Of a DNA stretch of 64,000 nucleotides, positions 31,601-44,600 are shown piece after piece. The DNA is taken from assembly GCA_935421135.1 (NCBI GenBank), contig OW285193.1, positions 8,178,496-8,242,495 of the forward strand, given 5' to 3'. The translations under genes and the position numbers were made by a program. The notes under the pieces are model-generated. The model did no database searches, was not told the DNA's origin, and saw nothing but the letters and a program-made list of their open reading frames with translations. This stretch comes from Bugulina stolonifera. Its lineage: Eukaryota > Bryozoa > Gymnolaemata > Cheilostomatida > Bugulidae. Positions within the stretch are counted from its first letter, which is position 1. Each line of letters opens with the position of its first letter.

Positions 31601-34210
31601 TTTGGATTAGGATATTATATAATGACCTCTTGTATACAATCTGCCCCTATCCAACCCCTGCAGCTATGTTACTTGCTGTGTAGCAGTCCAATGTACACAA
31701 AATTCCAACTGCTTGTAGCTGTTATAATCTTTTAATAATACTATGCTCCTATGTAATTGAATTAATACTCCATCGTTCTATACTGTAATATATTATTGCT
31801 TGATGGTTCTAATTATAGAGCCAGTAAGTATTGTAAATATTATTTTAGTTGCATAATTGTAATTATAACAGCATGTGGATACATCTACTCTACCCCTAGA
31901 CAAACATGTACATATACCTCATTGTATTGTTAGTGTTACTGTATACTGCAGTGATACATTATTATATTACAGGAAACATCTTCATACAATACAATCAGAT
32001 GATAACTCAGTCACCAGAGTCTGGTATAGAGGAAGATATATTAACACATGAGGAATGTGAGATCGTAGATGAGCTGACATATAAGATAGGTAAGTGTGTA
32101 TACTCTATCAGCTGACATATAAGATAGGTAAGTGTGTATACTCTATCAGCTGACATATAAGATAGGTAAGTGCGGTGCTGTGCATAGGAAAGGTGAACCA
32201 TGCCATCCATTGCCTTATACTGATCAGCATTTAAAAGGTTAAATTATTTTCGACTTTTTATCATAGGCTATGACCCCATCAGTGATGCTATTACATGTAT
32301 ATATTATACTGTTATGTATGCTTGTCTACATTGTATATAGCCTTGCTGTGTTATACTTAGCACAGGTTTATATATTCTATACAGGCCTATATGTATGATA
32401 ATGTAGGCCTATATTATATTATACATGTATATACATCTGTTGTACCTTCCACTAGGTGACTTTGGGCATGTCACTAGACTATTACACCCGAGATATTTGG
32501 AGGAAGGGGACTGTAGATATCTACCCAAGGAAATACTAAGTGAGAACCATGAAAATCTCTCTAAGGCTGATATATTTGCTCTCGGACTCACCATATACCA
32601 GGCTGTAAGTAGTGTATTCTAACTATTCATAGTACATAATATATCTATTGATGTCTGATGCTGAATGATGTCAATTGAAATGTATGTAGTATTCAAGGTC
32701 AGACAACTTCTACAGGAATAGTTTAAAACGGGGGAAGACAATTCCTTTCACTGTAGTGGAATATACTCTATATCTATTACACTGGTAGTATAATGTTACT
32801 ATAGATAGATGGTAGGTGATAAATAGCCTGTAATACTGTTACAGGCTACCTTAGCAGAGCTGCCCAAGAATGGAGATGAATGGCATGATATTAGATCTGA
32901 GAAGTTGCCTTATATGACTGGTTACTCCGTGGAGTTCAATGACCTCATCAGGGTAGGTGACCATCGTCCACTTCAGCTCTGTAGGATGTAATGTTCAGTT
33001 ACTCTCTCCTGATTATCTGCCTCTACATCATTGTCATCGTAGATAAAACATGTAGTATTCATTAAATGAAGACTTGTGGGGAACATCTATCTCATTTGTA
33101 GAAAGTGACATCTGCGTGATGATAACAATTCAAACTGATTAACTGGTTATTTTACTAGTAAGAAAGAAGAGAAATAAAAGAGGAGACAACTTCCCATTGT
33201 ATTCAATAGCGATACACAGCCATAGTTCTCTTGGTTATGAATCCAACTTTTCAGTGTTGTGAATGAGAGATTGCATACATGTAGTAGTAGTCCCTGTAGC
33301 TAGCTACATTGTATATGACAGTCCGTTATCAATTACAGAGGATGGTACACCCTGACCCTGCATTCAGACCCACAGCCCTTCTCATCTCCACCCACCCAGC
33401 GCTCTGTCCAGAACACCTGAGAACCAGGGAGCAGCTGGCTAGAGCCCTCCAGGAGGAGAGAACCAAGAACCACATCCTATCAGAGTGAGTATCATATGGT
33501 GACTATCACCAGCAACCCTTCTAACACATTTCACTCTCTGCACGATGTGTTCACATGGTATGGTATATCGTATGGTATATGGTATATCGTATGGTGTATG
33601 GTATGGTATGATATTTTGTATTCATCTATAGGTGATGACAACATGTACATTGTCAAGTGATGCACCACTAGACTGTGGAAGAACTGTTTCTATTATGAGC
33701 TAAACATGTCTATAGAACAGTAATAGAACATTAATACCTATAATTATGTATCATGTCTAAACATGTCTATAGAACAGTAATAGAACATTAATACCTATAA
33801 TTATGTATCATGTCTAAACATGTCTATAGAACAGTAATAGAACATTAATACCTATAATTATGTATCATGTCTAAACATGTCTATAGAACAGTAATAGAAC
33901 ATTAATACCTATAATTATGTATCATGTCTAAACATGTCTATAGAACAGTAATAAGAACATTAATACCTATAATTATGTATCATGTCTAAACATGTCTATA
34001 GAACAGTAATAGAACATTATTACCTATAATTATGTATGTTTTAGAAAACTCAAGGAAATAGAGGAGAACAATGAGAAATCATTTAAAGAGTCTCTAGCTA
34101 GGCTCCCCACTCTGCCTCCATCCCTGGCCAGTCTACCCCGTCCCAACACTAGAGCTAGTAGACTCGTAGGTCTCAAGGTCAACAGAAGTAAAAGCCTCAC
34201 TAACTTTTAA
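25674..34210 (+). CDS. WEE1: WEE1 mitotic inhibitor kinase, ten exons
   Basis: Exons 25674-26103, 28287-28632, 29078-29156, 30577-30746, 31071-31336, 31973-32089, 32456-32604, 32845-32952, 33339-33484 and 34045-34210 join in frame to 658 residues, close to vertebrate WEE1. The N-terminal 280 residues are disordered with many Ser-Pro sites and an INPYTPE motif like that of vertebrate WEE1. The kinase domain has a glycine loop GSGEYGKVF, catalytic lysine in [29 protein letters not shown] as the catalytic loop, [19 protein letters not shown] and [10 protein letters not shown]. These are WEE1-specific forms. A basic coiled segment closes the protein. It should phosphorylate the inhibitory tyrosine of CDK1 in the nucleus and delay mitosis. 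Exon 2 ends at a GC donor. Exon 6's donor region is triplicated. Poly(A) signal at 34879-34884. Confidence 0.96.
26420..26580 (+). mobile_element. tRNA-derived SINE candidate in WEE1 intron 1
   Basis: TGGCCCAGTAGTTAAG (26426-26441) is a good RNA polymerase III A box. GGTTTGGCTTTGG (26469-26481) is at the right distance and resembles a degraded B box. The following GTTAGGAAGGGCATCCAACC is like the region after the tRNA part of several aquatic-animal SINEs as I remember them. Ends and target duplication could not be fixed. Confidence 0.45.
32072..32171 (+). repeat. 38-bp triplication covering a WEE1 splice donor
   Basis: Units start at 32072, 32110 and 32148 (last one partial). Each holds the last 18 bases of exon 6 plus GTAAGT, giving three equally strong donors in a row. 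Confidence 0.85.
33701..34036. repeat. 57-bp minisatellite, six copies, in the last WEE1 intron
   Basis: Units start at 33701, 33758, 33815, 33872, 33929 and about 33987 and are nearly identical (one 1-base insertion, one substitution near the end). The array ends 8 bp before exon 10, so it supplies most of the branch-point region. Confidence 0.9.
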
Positions 34211-35681
34211 TAGCTACTACTCGCCCATAGCTACTCTATATTGACACTTTCACATATGGTATTACAAGCAATATATTCAGGTGCAATTGTTTTCAGGCCT
34301 TTGTAAATACTGTTATATTGGGTAGTGTGTGCACATAGTATTATATTTTATATACTGTTTTGTCTATAGCACCATGGCTCAGTCAGCTCTGTTTAGGTAG
34401 CTACTGAGTATCTACTACGCACAATGTTCCCAATGCCACATGCTTATTGCCGGCAGATTGGTTTTAGTTAGAGCACATTCACATTTCTGCTGAATATTGT
34501 ACACTTGGGAGAATGCTGTGTTCCAGTTAAAATTTCATTCCACTGAAAGGATGTTTAACACTATGCAATATCATTACGTGCAATTCATTTCTTCCGCAAT
34601 ACATATTATGCTGTACATACATATAATCGATAACTTCCAAAGACATTATACCATATTATTCTATGTTATGCTAAGAGAGGGTTGTTGAGGCAGATGCCAG
34701 AGAGTTCACTTTTATATGGTTTTGTAAGGTGTGTGTGTGTGTGCGAGAGACTGTGAGGCAGATATACTCTGATGTTATACTTGGGTACAGACAGACAGTA
34801 GGTATTATTTAACTTATTATATTAGTTTCCTGTTTTAACCTACCAGGCCATGATGCTGATGTGCTCTGTGTTTAGAAGAATAAAGTTTCTTCTCATCTTT
34901 TCAAAATAAATAAGTTAAACAAGTACTTCATTCAACCCTTCTTGCCTCTACCATTAGATAGCTATGCATATAGCCACAGCTAGCTATGCATATAGCCATA
35001 TCAGGTATCAAATATTGGCACTGCTGTTACACACTGATATTGCAGTCAGTTGGGTCTCTATAGCCAATGGGAAGGTATTGTTGCAAATTGTGACTTGATT
35101 ATCATAATATATATAATTATGTAGTTAGATTATACTAGATGTATGTTTCCATACTCCATATCTTTTTTTTATAGTACACCTAAAATTATAATTACATAAA
35201 TTTTACTACAGATAATGCTAAGGAGTTGTCCTCTTTCAATATAAACTTGAGAGTGGACAACTTTTAACTTCTTACTACTAACAGTTTTATAGCTAATGCT
35301 CATAACTAAATTCGTATATATGTTAAGTTAGGTTAGAACTACATGATCATGCTTTGGAATGTAGCAGTTCATAAATTTATTACAAAGAGTGATTTCCTTC
35401 TGTTCCTCAACTACTTTGGCGACTATCAAAATGTAGATGGGAAAGATATAGTAGCACTACCTACTCTGCTAGTTACTTATTGTAGCTGAAAATATTTGAG
35501 AGAATCGCTATAGGAACAACAATAATATAAACAATAATAATATAGAAACCTTGTGATGGCAACAATCAATTTACCATTACAATGGTATTTTTTAACAATT
35601 AAATACTTTAAGACATTACTTCAAACATATCATAGATAATTTCTGCTTGCTATCGCTGAGCATTGTAATTATCGTGCTAAT
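34211..35681. other. WEE1 3' untranslated region and intergenic space
   Basis: The first 690 bp are probably WEE1 3' UTR, ending at AATAAA 34879-34884. A foldback of the GGAGTTGTC family is at 35222-35264. No other gene is supported. Confidence 0.5.
35222..35264. repeat. Short foldback (GGAGTTGTC family)
   Basis: GGAGTTGTCCTCTTTCAA and, 20 bases on, a near-complement TTGAGAGTGGACAACTTT form an imperfect hairpin. Confidence 0.55.
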
Positions 35682-37273
35682 ATGTCGTATTACGAGTATA
35701 TCCTGCTGCTTTGGAACATGTTTGCCGTGTTGACTTACTACGGGAAGATGCGGTTGTTTTGGAAGACATTTGTCGTCATGTCAGTTCTAAAATCCTTTTA
35801 CGATATGGGTGTCTATACAGTGCTGAGTTGGTTATTTATGCGTCTTCCTGTGCCAAGTTGTGTCTGCCTACTGATGATTCTTGTTCTCATGATGTAAGTT
35901 CTATATCGTATTACCGTTATCTAACATTACTAGACAGTGGCCAGATGAACTGGTTCTGAACTGTTATAAACAACCAGTCATATACAACACAATTTAGAAG
36001 TCATAGAAAGTTGCAATAGGAAGCTATTTTTCCTGGGACAAATACACTGTCTTATACCTTATCGTTGTAGTCCAGACTCCTGGTTAAAAGCATCAAACAG
36101 CATAAAAGTCGAGAAGAAAATTGAGGACCAAGGAAAAGGAATCAAGGAGCAGATTAGCAAGACTGTTGGAGTGGTCCAGGCTGTTAAAAAGCTCCAACAA
36201 GACTTGTTTCCACTGTCCTCAGTAAAGAAGCCGGAGTTTGTAAAAGGTGTTAACCTTGACCTGCTGCTATCTCTTCCTGGTGTAGAGCTTCACCCGGAGT
36301 TCAACGAGACCCTGAGGAACTCTGATGCTATTACTGCCATTCTTAAGAACGACGGAAATACTGGGGCCTTCAAACCCCTTAGCAAGAAGCCAGTGTTTCT
36401 GCACGGTGTTAACATAGATCTACTCCAGTCTCTACCAGGTGTCCAACTTCGACCAGAGGTTATTGACGAGCTGGAGAAAACAATCATCAGGCCAGCACAA
36501 TGTACTACTGGTGAGTTGCAGATGCATACATGACTGTATTCATTATGTACTTTTAGAACATTCTAAACCTAAATCTAATCAACCATCCATGTGGAGTGTA
36601 CTAAACATAAATCTAATTAACGATCCATATCCATATTCACAACACACTCAATGCACTAAAGACCCTAACTCTCATTTGACTAAATTTATATAGGAGGAAA
36701 ACTGGATGGGGCTGGAGAAGGTAAACCAGAGATTTTTGATGAATTTAAGGAATCTAACAATACACCAGCTCAGTGTGCTACTAGTAAGTTAAACTTTCAG
36801 AAGTAACAATAAAAAACCTCATTGCTCTATAAAAACAATAGGTAACTGTATAGAATTATGTCAATTACATAATTTATTCTTGTCACTTGCTTATGATTTG
36901 ACTCAACTTACAGGTGTTGGTGTGAAAGCTGATGGAGCAGGAGACGACAAACCTTTCATGGCAAGGATGTCGATATGTACACCTGAACCAGTGATAGAGA
37001 TGATGAAGAAAGAACAGAAATGTTAGTGATTGTTGAGTAAATACCCAAATATTTCACAAATTTTCTTGTGATCATCCAAACTAAATGATGTTTTGTGACA
37101 AAATTGAAATTTAATTCTTCAAACTTTTTACAGCAAGCAATGGTGCTCTCCCTCGAAGCTATACGATTAACATGCCTGACGTCGTTCATTCTCTAACAGC
37201 CAAGCAGATGAGATTACTCATGGAAAACAAACTGAAAATAGTGTCTGACGTAAAATTCGAGTCTGTAGAGTAG
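35682..37273 (+). CDS. Unrecognised 329-residue membrane protein, five exons
   Basis: Exons 35682-35893, 36071-36510, 36694-36783, 36914-37021 and 37134-37273 join in frame. The start ATG at 35682 is chosen because only this frame joins exon 2 (two leftover bases); an alternative frame in exon 1 that looks more soluble does not join. Residues 1-72 are strongly hydrophobic with about three membrane segments and many aromatic residues. Then comes a charged, probably coiled stretch (EKKIEDQGKGIKEQI). Two copies of a motif follow at about 105-135 and 165-195, sharing KKP(E/V)F, GVN(L/I)DLL and SLPGV(E/Q)L. A short spacer then repeats PAQC(T/A)T, encoded at exon ends. The C-terminus is basic. I do not recognise a family. 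The layout suggests a membrane-anchored scaffold. Poly(A) signal AATAAA at 37598-37603. Confidence 0.75.
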
Positions 37274-38841
37274 AGTAGCCCTCATACGACCAGTTGGTGA
37301 GTGTTGAAGAGACTTTATCTCCAGGCCTTCTGTGTTCGTGGTCTTCAATGTTGCAGTCATTACAAGTCATGCTATTTAGTAATGAACCATTTGACTTTGC
37401 TTACAAGCCAGTCTCCACAGTCTGAAGTTTCAGGGATAATCACGCTCTTGTCTAAGGACATAGTTACAATGTTTGTGGTAATCGCCTAGTTTAGATCACG
37501 CATGGAGTTGTCATATCAAGGAAAGGCATGACAACTCTAAACAAAACGTTTACAATGTAATGGCAAATTTAGAATTCCTGTCATCTGTACACTCAACAAT
37601 AAATCAAGGAGAAGTTAAATGCTGTGCTAAAATCCTTTTTAGCAGTGTAGCCAAAGTACGTACATGGTACATGATTGTATATTGTATTATTTTCAAGTAA
37701 AGTGATATTTCAGCAATATATTTCAAGCTCATAGTGGTCAAAGTCATTTGAAATAACTTATTTGCACCCAATCTATTGTAGGTCAAGAAAATATCTTGGA
37801 TTAAAGGGAACTGGAAATAGCATACAAAAAAATGAGGCCTACATACATGTATTGAGAGATAGTGACTCTATGCCCTCTTTGATGGGCGAATTTTATTTAG
37901 TATTATATTATGTAAAAGTATCTAATTACCGTTTTAATGCTTGCTACTGCAAAATAGTATAATTGTTATGAGAATTAATATTTCTAGATAGTAAGGGAAA
38001 CATTATATTGTGATCATATAGTACGGCCATGGCCATGTGACAGAATTTTTTCCACTCTTGGTGCAATGGCTAAAGAATTTCGTCTATCTTTACAGAATGG
38101 GATTGATGCTTAGTCGTGCGCCTATTGTCTGTGCCGTTATTTATTGGAATACAATAAATAGTTTGCTATACTGTACAATTTTACTGCTGCAATTAAATTT
38201 CACATAACATTGTTTCAAATGTGGAAGTTTTTATTGCTGTAGTAACCACTGTCCTGTCAACAAGGGTGAGCAACTCCAACAAGTAGTTTCTTGCTCTGTA
38301 GTCTATAGTGTATGACATAGTCTCAGTCACAGCACATCTATTAGTCGTGTATGAAATGCATATCCATGGTCTTATCATCAGACATATACTACATGTAAAT
38401 TGTACATGAAACATGCATGTATACATCATGATATAACATGGGGAGGCATTAGCGTAAGGGTTCTCATGCAAGTCATAAGGACCATAAAATACTAAACAAC
38501 TCGCCAACCTAGCTAGTTATCTTGTATACGTATAAGTAGGGGTGTGTTATTCCTGGACTTACTGATGAACGAGTAGAGACTATTCAGGGTACTGGTGGCA
38601 GCAACTGAAGGTAGGCAAGTCTGATATAATATTGCAGGATGTAACATTGATAATTATGACTGTAATGTAATATGAAATATGCAAATGTTAAAATTGGAAT
38701 GTGTGCATTTATATGGAATTTATTTTATTTCTTTGAGTAGGTCACACATTATAATATATTTCTATGTACTTTCAGGTTAACAGTATGATATAGAAACATT
38801 ATTTAATCTAGCCTGTGAGTTACAAGTTCTATCCCAGAATA
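37274..38841. other. Intergenic region
   Basis: It holds the 3' untranslated region of the preceding gene (AATAAA at 37598-37603), a foldback of the GGAGTTGTC family (37504-37538), and near 38551-38608 a possible 5' untranslated exon of the next gene ending at a donor-like GTAGGC. Nothing else is supported. Confidence 0.4.
37504..37538. repeat. Short foldback (GGAGTTGTC family)
   Basis: GGAGTTGTCAT (37504-37514) and ATGACAACTCT (37528-37538) form a hairpin with one end mismatch and a 13-base loop. Confidence 0.65.
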
Positions 38842-40967
38842 ATGGCAGTCTATCAAATAGGAAACTATGCACCATATACCCAACCTGCTGTGCACCAAGG
38901 CTATGTGACTCCAATGATACTGCCTGGAGAATATGCACCAAATATGACTTGCCACCTGTCACCACCTGCTCTGCCATGTCCTCCACCTAGTGATATGATG
39001 ATGGTAGCTCCTCCCCCTCCTCTTACTGTGCTCCATACCAAAGACATTCCACTCACACCAATTAAAACTGCCGATTTCAACTCGGAGAAAAAGATAGGAA
39101 AGTTGTTGAGTTGCTACACCAAAAAGTAAGTTCATACTTTCAATATCGTTCTCAGTCACGAGATTTATCAACCCTACTGTCTGTTTGGCACAAGGTCCCA
39201 ACCCAATACCACCAGATGATAGCCCTGATGCAAGTCGAACCCTACGACAGAGACATTAGAGACCTAGAACTGTAGATAAACAAGGTATGGGTCGTAGGAG
39301 GTACTTTTGTTCTAAATTAAGTTCATTATTATAATACCATGATTTATTTGGCAGCATGGAGATGGTATGGCATGGTGAGTTTAACAGACTATGTCAGAAT
39401 TTTCTCCCCCACCATTGGTACTTGAGTCCAGCCTTTGATATGCCAATGGGCAATGAATGGGTCACTTTCAAAGATAGCGCAAAAGTACGGTTTCTGTGCA
39501 AGGTTTGGATTTTTTAAAGTTTCTATATTTCCATGTCTATACCACATACAATGTAGATCATACATGTATGTATGCATGTCTATGCCATATAGAACATATG
39601 TGTGTGCATGTCTGTGAACTTATTATATGTCTGCCAGCTTACATGCTGTGCCTTCTGCACTCACTGGTACAGTGATAAAGGCATGACATCAACTAACAAG
39701 GGAAATCTTTTACCCTTCATTCCAAGCATAGTCTAGCAGATACATATTATATGTATATATTATATTATATTATACTTCTACAATATTCAAACAATCAACT
39801 ACTCGTTTTCTATATTTTGTAAAGAATAGTGTAATTTTGTCAGTAAATTAGATTAGACATGATTATTTGAAGTTTTGCGCCCATGGCTGGACGAGTATGA
39901 AAGGACGTGTTGTATTCTGGTTTATGCTGGATGAAAAGACCTTCACTGGAATCGTCATCTTCAAGCTGTTTGGACAGAGATGTCAAAACTGCTCTCCCTC
40001 CCACTTTGAGCATGCCATGTGGTACCCTGAGGAAGTAATCAAAGTGTGTATAGATGTAATAATGTCTAATATGTTAGTTATATTACATGGATATTTATGT
40101 CATGTCATTTACCTGCGAGAAGATAACTTCTATTATTGTTTAGGGTAAGACAATCCCTGGCCAGCACTTGCAGTCAGGTAGTATCAATAACTATTGAAAT
40201 TCTAAACTATTCAATTCTTAAAAATTGAGCAATCCGGTGAGTACACTGCACCTACAATTCCAATACGTACCCTTAATGTTAGAGGTGGGTACACTCCCTG
40301 TACTCTTATTTCTAGCCCTGATGTAAGCAGCATAAGATTTTACATGTACTATATTACTTGTAGCTACTGTTGACAGTATCAGAGTGTATGCTATTTTACG
40401 GAAGACCTACTTTGTACGTCCTATCTGTTAATGCTAATGCATGCATATTTTACTATTTCGCTGTAGGTAATTGGTAATTTGTTCAACAGAATAGGGCAAG
40501 AATACTATGGGTTCTACAGTCCACCCGTTAGAGTAGACAGAAGATTAGGTAGACCTCAGGCTAAACATAATGCTAGCATGTGCCAGGCTTGTGCAGAAGG
40601 TGAGATCTACACACTCATATGTAATAGGGAAAAGTCTAGATCAATTTAGCTAATATAACAACAAAAATGTGTGTAAACTATAAACTATGCATTGTCATAA
40701 AAAAACAGATAAGAGGTAGAAATATCGTTGATATTTTTCTTTAAAACCTACATTATCAAATTCACAGATTTTGTTATGGAAATATGCACATGCAAATGTT
40801 CAAACACTGTTTATAGGTCTGTGTCCTCGATACAGAATGCAAAACGAACTGGAAGACATGGAGTCTTCTCTATCAGCAGGATTCCAATTGTTGGAGATAG
40901 AAGGCTAACAGAGTACTTTGGTTTACTTGGTAACCATATTTTTACAGTATTCATTGCTCAAAAATAG
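38842..40967 (+). CDS. 3CxxC zinc-binding protein (receptor-transporting-protein type), five exons
   Basis: Exons 38842-39125, 39355-39502, 39873-40043, 40467-40599 and 40768-40967 join in frame to 311 residues. The N-terminal 95 residues are proline- and methionine-rich with short PPPP runs and no domain. Then comes WHGEFNRL and the zinc domain. The first pair, CKFC, is formed across the exon 2/3 junction and is followed by AHGWTS. FKLFGQRCQNC holds the second pair and CQAC the third. The FGQRCQ.C core and W(T/S)S after the first pair are the signature of zf-3CxxC proteins, including vertebrate receptor-transporting proteins that chaperone chemosensory receptors (family knowledge). A further CTCKC cluster follows. 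No C-terminal membrane anchor is visible, so a soluble role is likely. AATAAA at 41200-41205. The start could lie further upstream. Confidence 0.85.
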
Positions 40968-41623
40968 GTTTGTTTTAAATTGTTATTATTGTTACAAAAA
41001 ATTACTAGTTTACAGTATTAGAATGGGTCAAGGTAAAAGTTCAAAATTGAGATAAGGCAACTTCCTATATTGAGTGCCCTTGGATCTATTCTATTCTTGT
41101 TGTCTCCTGGATGCATGTCATGTAACCATCCCAATAGCTCATGTGAATATTTACCAATAGTTTTTGTTACAAACAGTTTTTACATTTTATAAAGCTCCCA
41201 ATAAATTAAGGCAAAAGCAGAAAGATCTAGGGATGGATCTATTGTATATTTAATTATTCAATTATATTATATTATTATACAAAAATAAGAAAAATATTAA
41301 AAATAAACTACTAATAGAAGATACATATTATGAGATTTTTAATGACATTGCTCTTCAGCTAAAAATTCCTGCCAGTAATTCTGCAGTTGTGTAAATAACA
41401 TAAAAAACATATTTTAAAAATTAACAAAGTTAAAATACTCATGCCACATTGGTAAATAACTTGTAAGATTTCTTCATCATTTTGAGCATATAATATAATA
41501 CTTTACAACACAAAAAGGAAAATATGATAAACAATGTCCACATCACATATTTTCTTGGTCCGCAGTTGATGATAGCCACATAATATAAGAATTCAGTATG
41601 AAACAGCATTGTGCACATTATAT
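40968..41623. other. Convergent 3' region
   Basis: The 3CxxC gene ends from the left (AATAAA at 41200-41205) and the ACK-like gene ends from the right (stop at 41624). The sequence is AT-rich and holds only their untranslated regions as far as can be seen. Confidence 0.45.
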
Positions 41624-44600
41624 CTACACACCGACCACATCATTGAGGTAGCTGTTCTTCCTGTCTAGTATGTAGTCGGCAGCCTTCTGCACATTCCACT
41701 GACAGTTCATTAAGGCATCCTGACATTGCTCTAGTCCTGCTAGCCTTAGCTTAGCTAATTGTTTTATTTTAATATATTTTATTGCATTCTCAGCCTGTCC
41801 ATTGGTTGACTCCAAGGCATTCCAGCATTCCGCTTCAGATACCTGATAAAAGCAACATATGATCAGCCAATCAAATGAGTGGTTACTGTTACACTAAAAT
41901 ATTATGATGGTTGAAAGCCAATTCCATTTGGTTTAACATTCTTTTAAAATACATGAATGCAACTAACAGTCTCCCATTCTACCATTGATATTGGTTGTTT
42001 TGGACTGACACCAGCGATGGTGTGACATACATAGCGATTTACTTTGCGAGACAACTCCTAAAGAAGAAGCATTGATTCGAGTGCAACTGGTCTTTTAATT
42101 GAAAAAGGAGTTATAAAACCTTGCATGGGGAGTACCCTACTAACTACCCTCTACTTACCTCCTTCCCCATTACTCTATGCATAAGCTTCATCTGTTCTGA
42201 CCGACTCCGCGATGCAGACGTGTTCATTTCAGCAGACCAGAAAGGATCCATGTTGTTATATACAGCTACAACATGATCAGTAATAGGATATCGACACCTC
42301 CTGGTAATCATGCTATTGATGTGCAATGTAGACAGTAAAGTCAAAGACAATAGGATTATACTAATCTATGGATAATCCTGGTAAGGATAGATTAATCATA
42401 ACTAATAACTAATCAAACATTTCCTCACTCCCAATGATAGAAACTTACGTTGCAGAGATGCCACTACTGGTACACGAGACATAGTTGAGTGTGGTACAGA
42501 TAAAGGGACAGGTGGAGGAGGGGTGGTTGGCATATCACTAACATCATCATGATCTTGGTGGCTGAGGCTGCCACCAATTTGTATAGGAGGTAGTGGTGGC
42601 TTCTCCTTTGGTCTCTCCGTGCTCTTTAGTGAGGTACGACTACAGAACATAAGTAATGTAAGACCCTACCAAGAATACCAAATCAGCCTAAAATATATCA
42701 CCAATCAAGAGTTATCTAGCCCTCAATTTGGTACAAACCAGATATTTTAATTCTGATAGATCCAAAGACTATCAATCGTTACTCTATATTGTCACTGTTG
42801 TACAACCATAAGTTGTTATCTTCTGTGCCATTGTCCACTCACTGTTACTACAAGTCTGATAATATGATGATTTACTGAGATTGATTTGTGTTAAACTGAA
42901 GGAAGGATAACTCTCAGTTCACCGTACTGGTGATACACTGTTATTACTGGGAGGGATATCCTGATAGAGTCTGTGTTACTACAATGGTGCATGGGTAAGC
43001 CAATGGGTAATAGTAGTGAGATCATCAATATTCACCTGTTTGGGTTGTGTCGTGTTTGATCATTAGAACTGTGTCTGCGTACACGAGTGGTTGTAGAAGA
43101 CGAGGGCTCCGAAGGTTTCTGACTAGAGAGAGTCCGTGTCTCCTATAAAGTTAATAAATGAGGAAGTTGTCTGACTTATGCCCAATATATTTAGTAGAAG
43201 GACTTCTTGTGAAACCTTATTCATAGATGTCTTATGATATATTTACCATTTGAATTTGATGAACATTAGATAAATCACTTCCAACTTAGCACTCACTAAT
43301 AGTTTGGAAATTTATTATGGAGATGTATAAATGGAGGAAAGACAACTACAAAGATACATGTAGTACTACTTACAGGTTTATTGTGTGTATTAGAAGGTCT
43401 AGTGTAGCCTGTATGTGTTCCTTTGGCTACCAACATGTTATACGCCTGCTCTGCCTCTGGTGTCACAGTAGTGTTGCTGTCGGCAGCTTTAGTAGCAAGA
43501 TCATCACTGAATGTCTTCTTTCCCGTTTTTGGGCTCGTCTTCTTAGTGCCGGGGAACTTGAAGTGAAAGCGGTGCTTAGATTTAGTGGGCGTTTCTGGTT
43601 CATCGTCATATTCCCGAGGGGTGTTAGCTTGCTGCAACACGCACACAGTCAAGTATACTCTATTTCTAGTTTACTGATTTACATAATGTCATATTATGTA
43701 AATTTATTTGCCTCTGTAATACCATGCTAAGTTTCAGCAAAACCTACATTTAAAACATGTTAATGATACGTTGACAACTTTTTAAAACCACATAATAGTA
43801 AAAAACTGACAATTATCAGTCTTTCAGTCATTCATTACCAGAAACTTTCTTGGCAAACGTCTCTGGCAGTGTCACGAATATTTCCTTGAATGACAGTTTT
43901 CCTACACAACAATGGACCAGTTGCATAAAAGATAAACACACTAGTAATACACACTAGCATTATACTAGTACATGTGTATGTTTATGTCGAATGATGTACC
44001 AGATTCAGATAGACAGTATTCGAGCTCAACTAACCGACAATGAGCTTGAAGCGAGCTGATTGGCTAATTCGATGGCATCATTTATCATCTTTTCATCAGC
44101 AGCAGACATGCTCTTCAGGTTCGTTCCTGGTAACGTCTGCAAACAAGATGATTGGATAAATAGCAAGTCAAATACAGTTGTGTGGATCATGAGTGCAAGG
44201 AAATAATGCAATTCTACAAGCAAATGCAATATGGCCGACAGACTGGACAACAAATAATAAAGCTGGAAATAAAAGCAAGGAAAGTACTACACTGTATTAT
44301 ACGATGGGTAGGAAGATAAATTTGATTGTTGAAAACAGGAGAGTTGATTGAAGGAATTTGGGAGTCTTTTTCACAAATCACAACTCGAGGACTGGTAGCA
44401 TCTCGATGCACATAATATACATTGAATAGTGTTGTAAAGGTATGCCATAGAACGTAAAGCTAAAATAAGAACAAAATTAGTATACAATTCTTACCTGAAA
44501 CTAAGGCTAATGTGCCAAAAAGAAAGGGTGTTAGCGGAGCGACCCACAGCAGGCAGATGTTGTTAAAGAGCCATGACAAGACAATTCCTCAAACAACTAA

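Noticed and set aside
35711..35959. Soluble-looking frame overlapping the first exon of the 329-residue protein
   Set aside because: It has no ATG (a stop lies just upstream) and does not join exon 2 in phase; the hydrophobic frame does.
43840..43902. 63-bp segment with splice-like borders in an ACK-like intron (minus)
   Set aside because: The neighbouring exons meet in phase 0, and this segment has a stop codon in phase 0.
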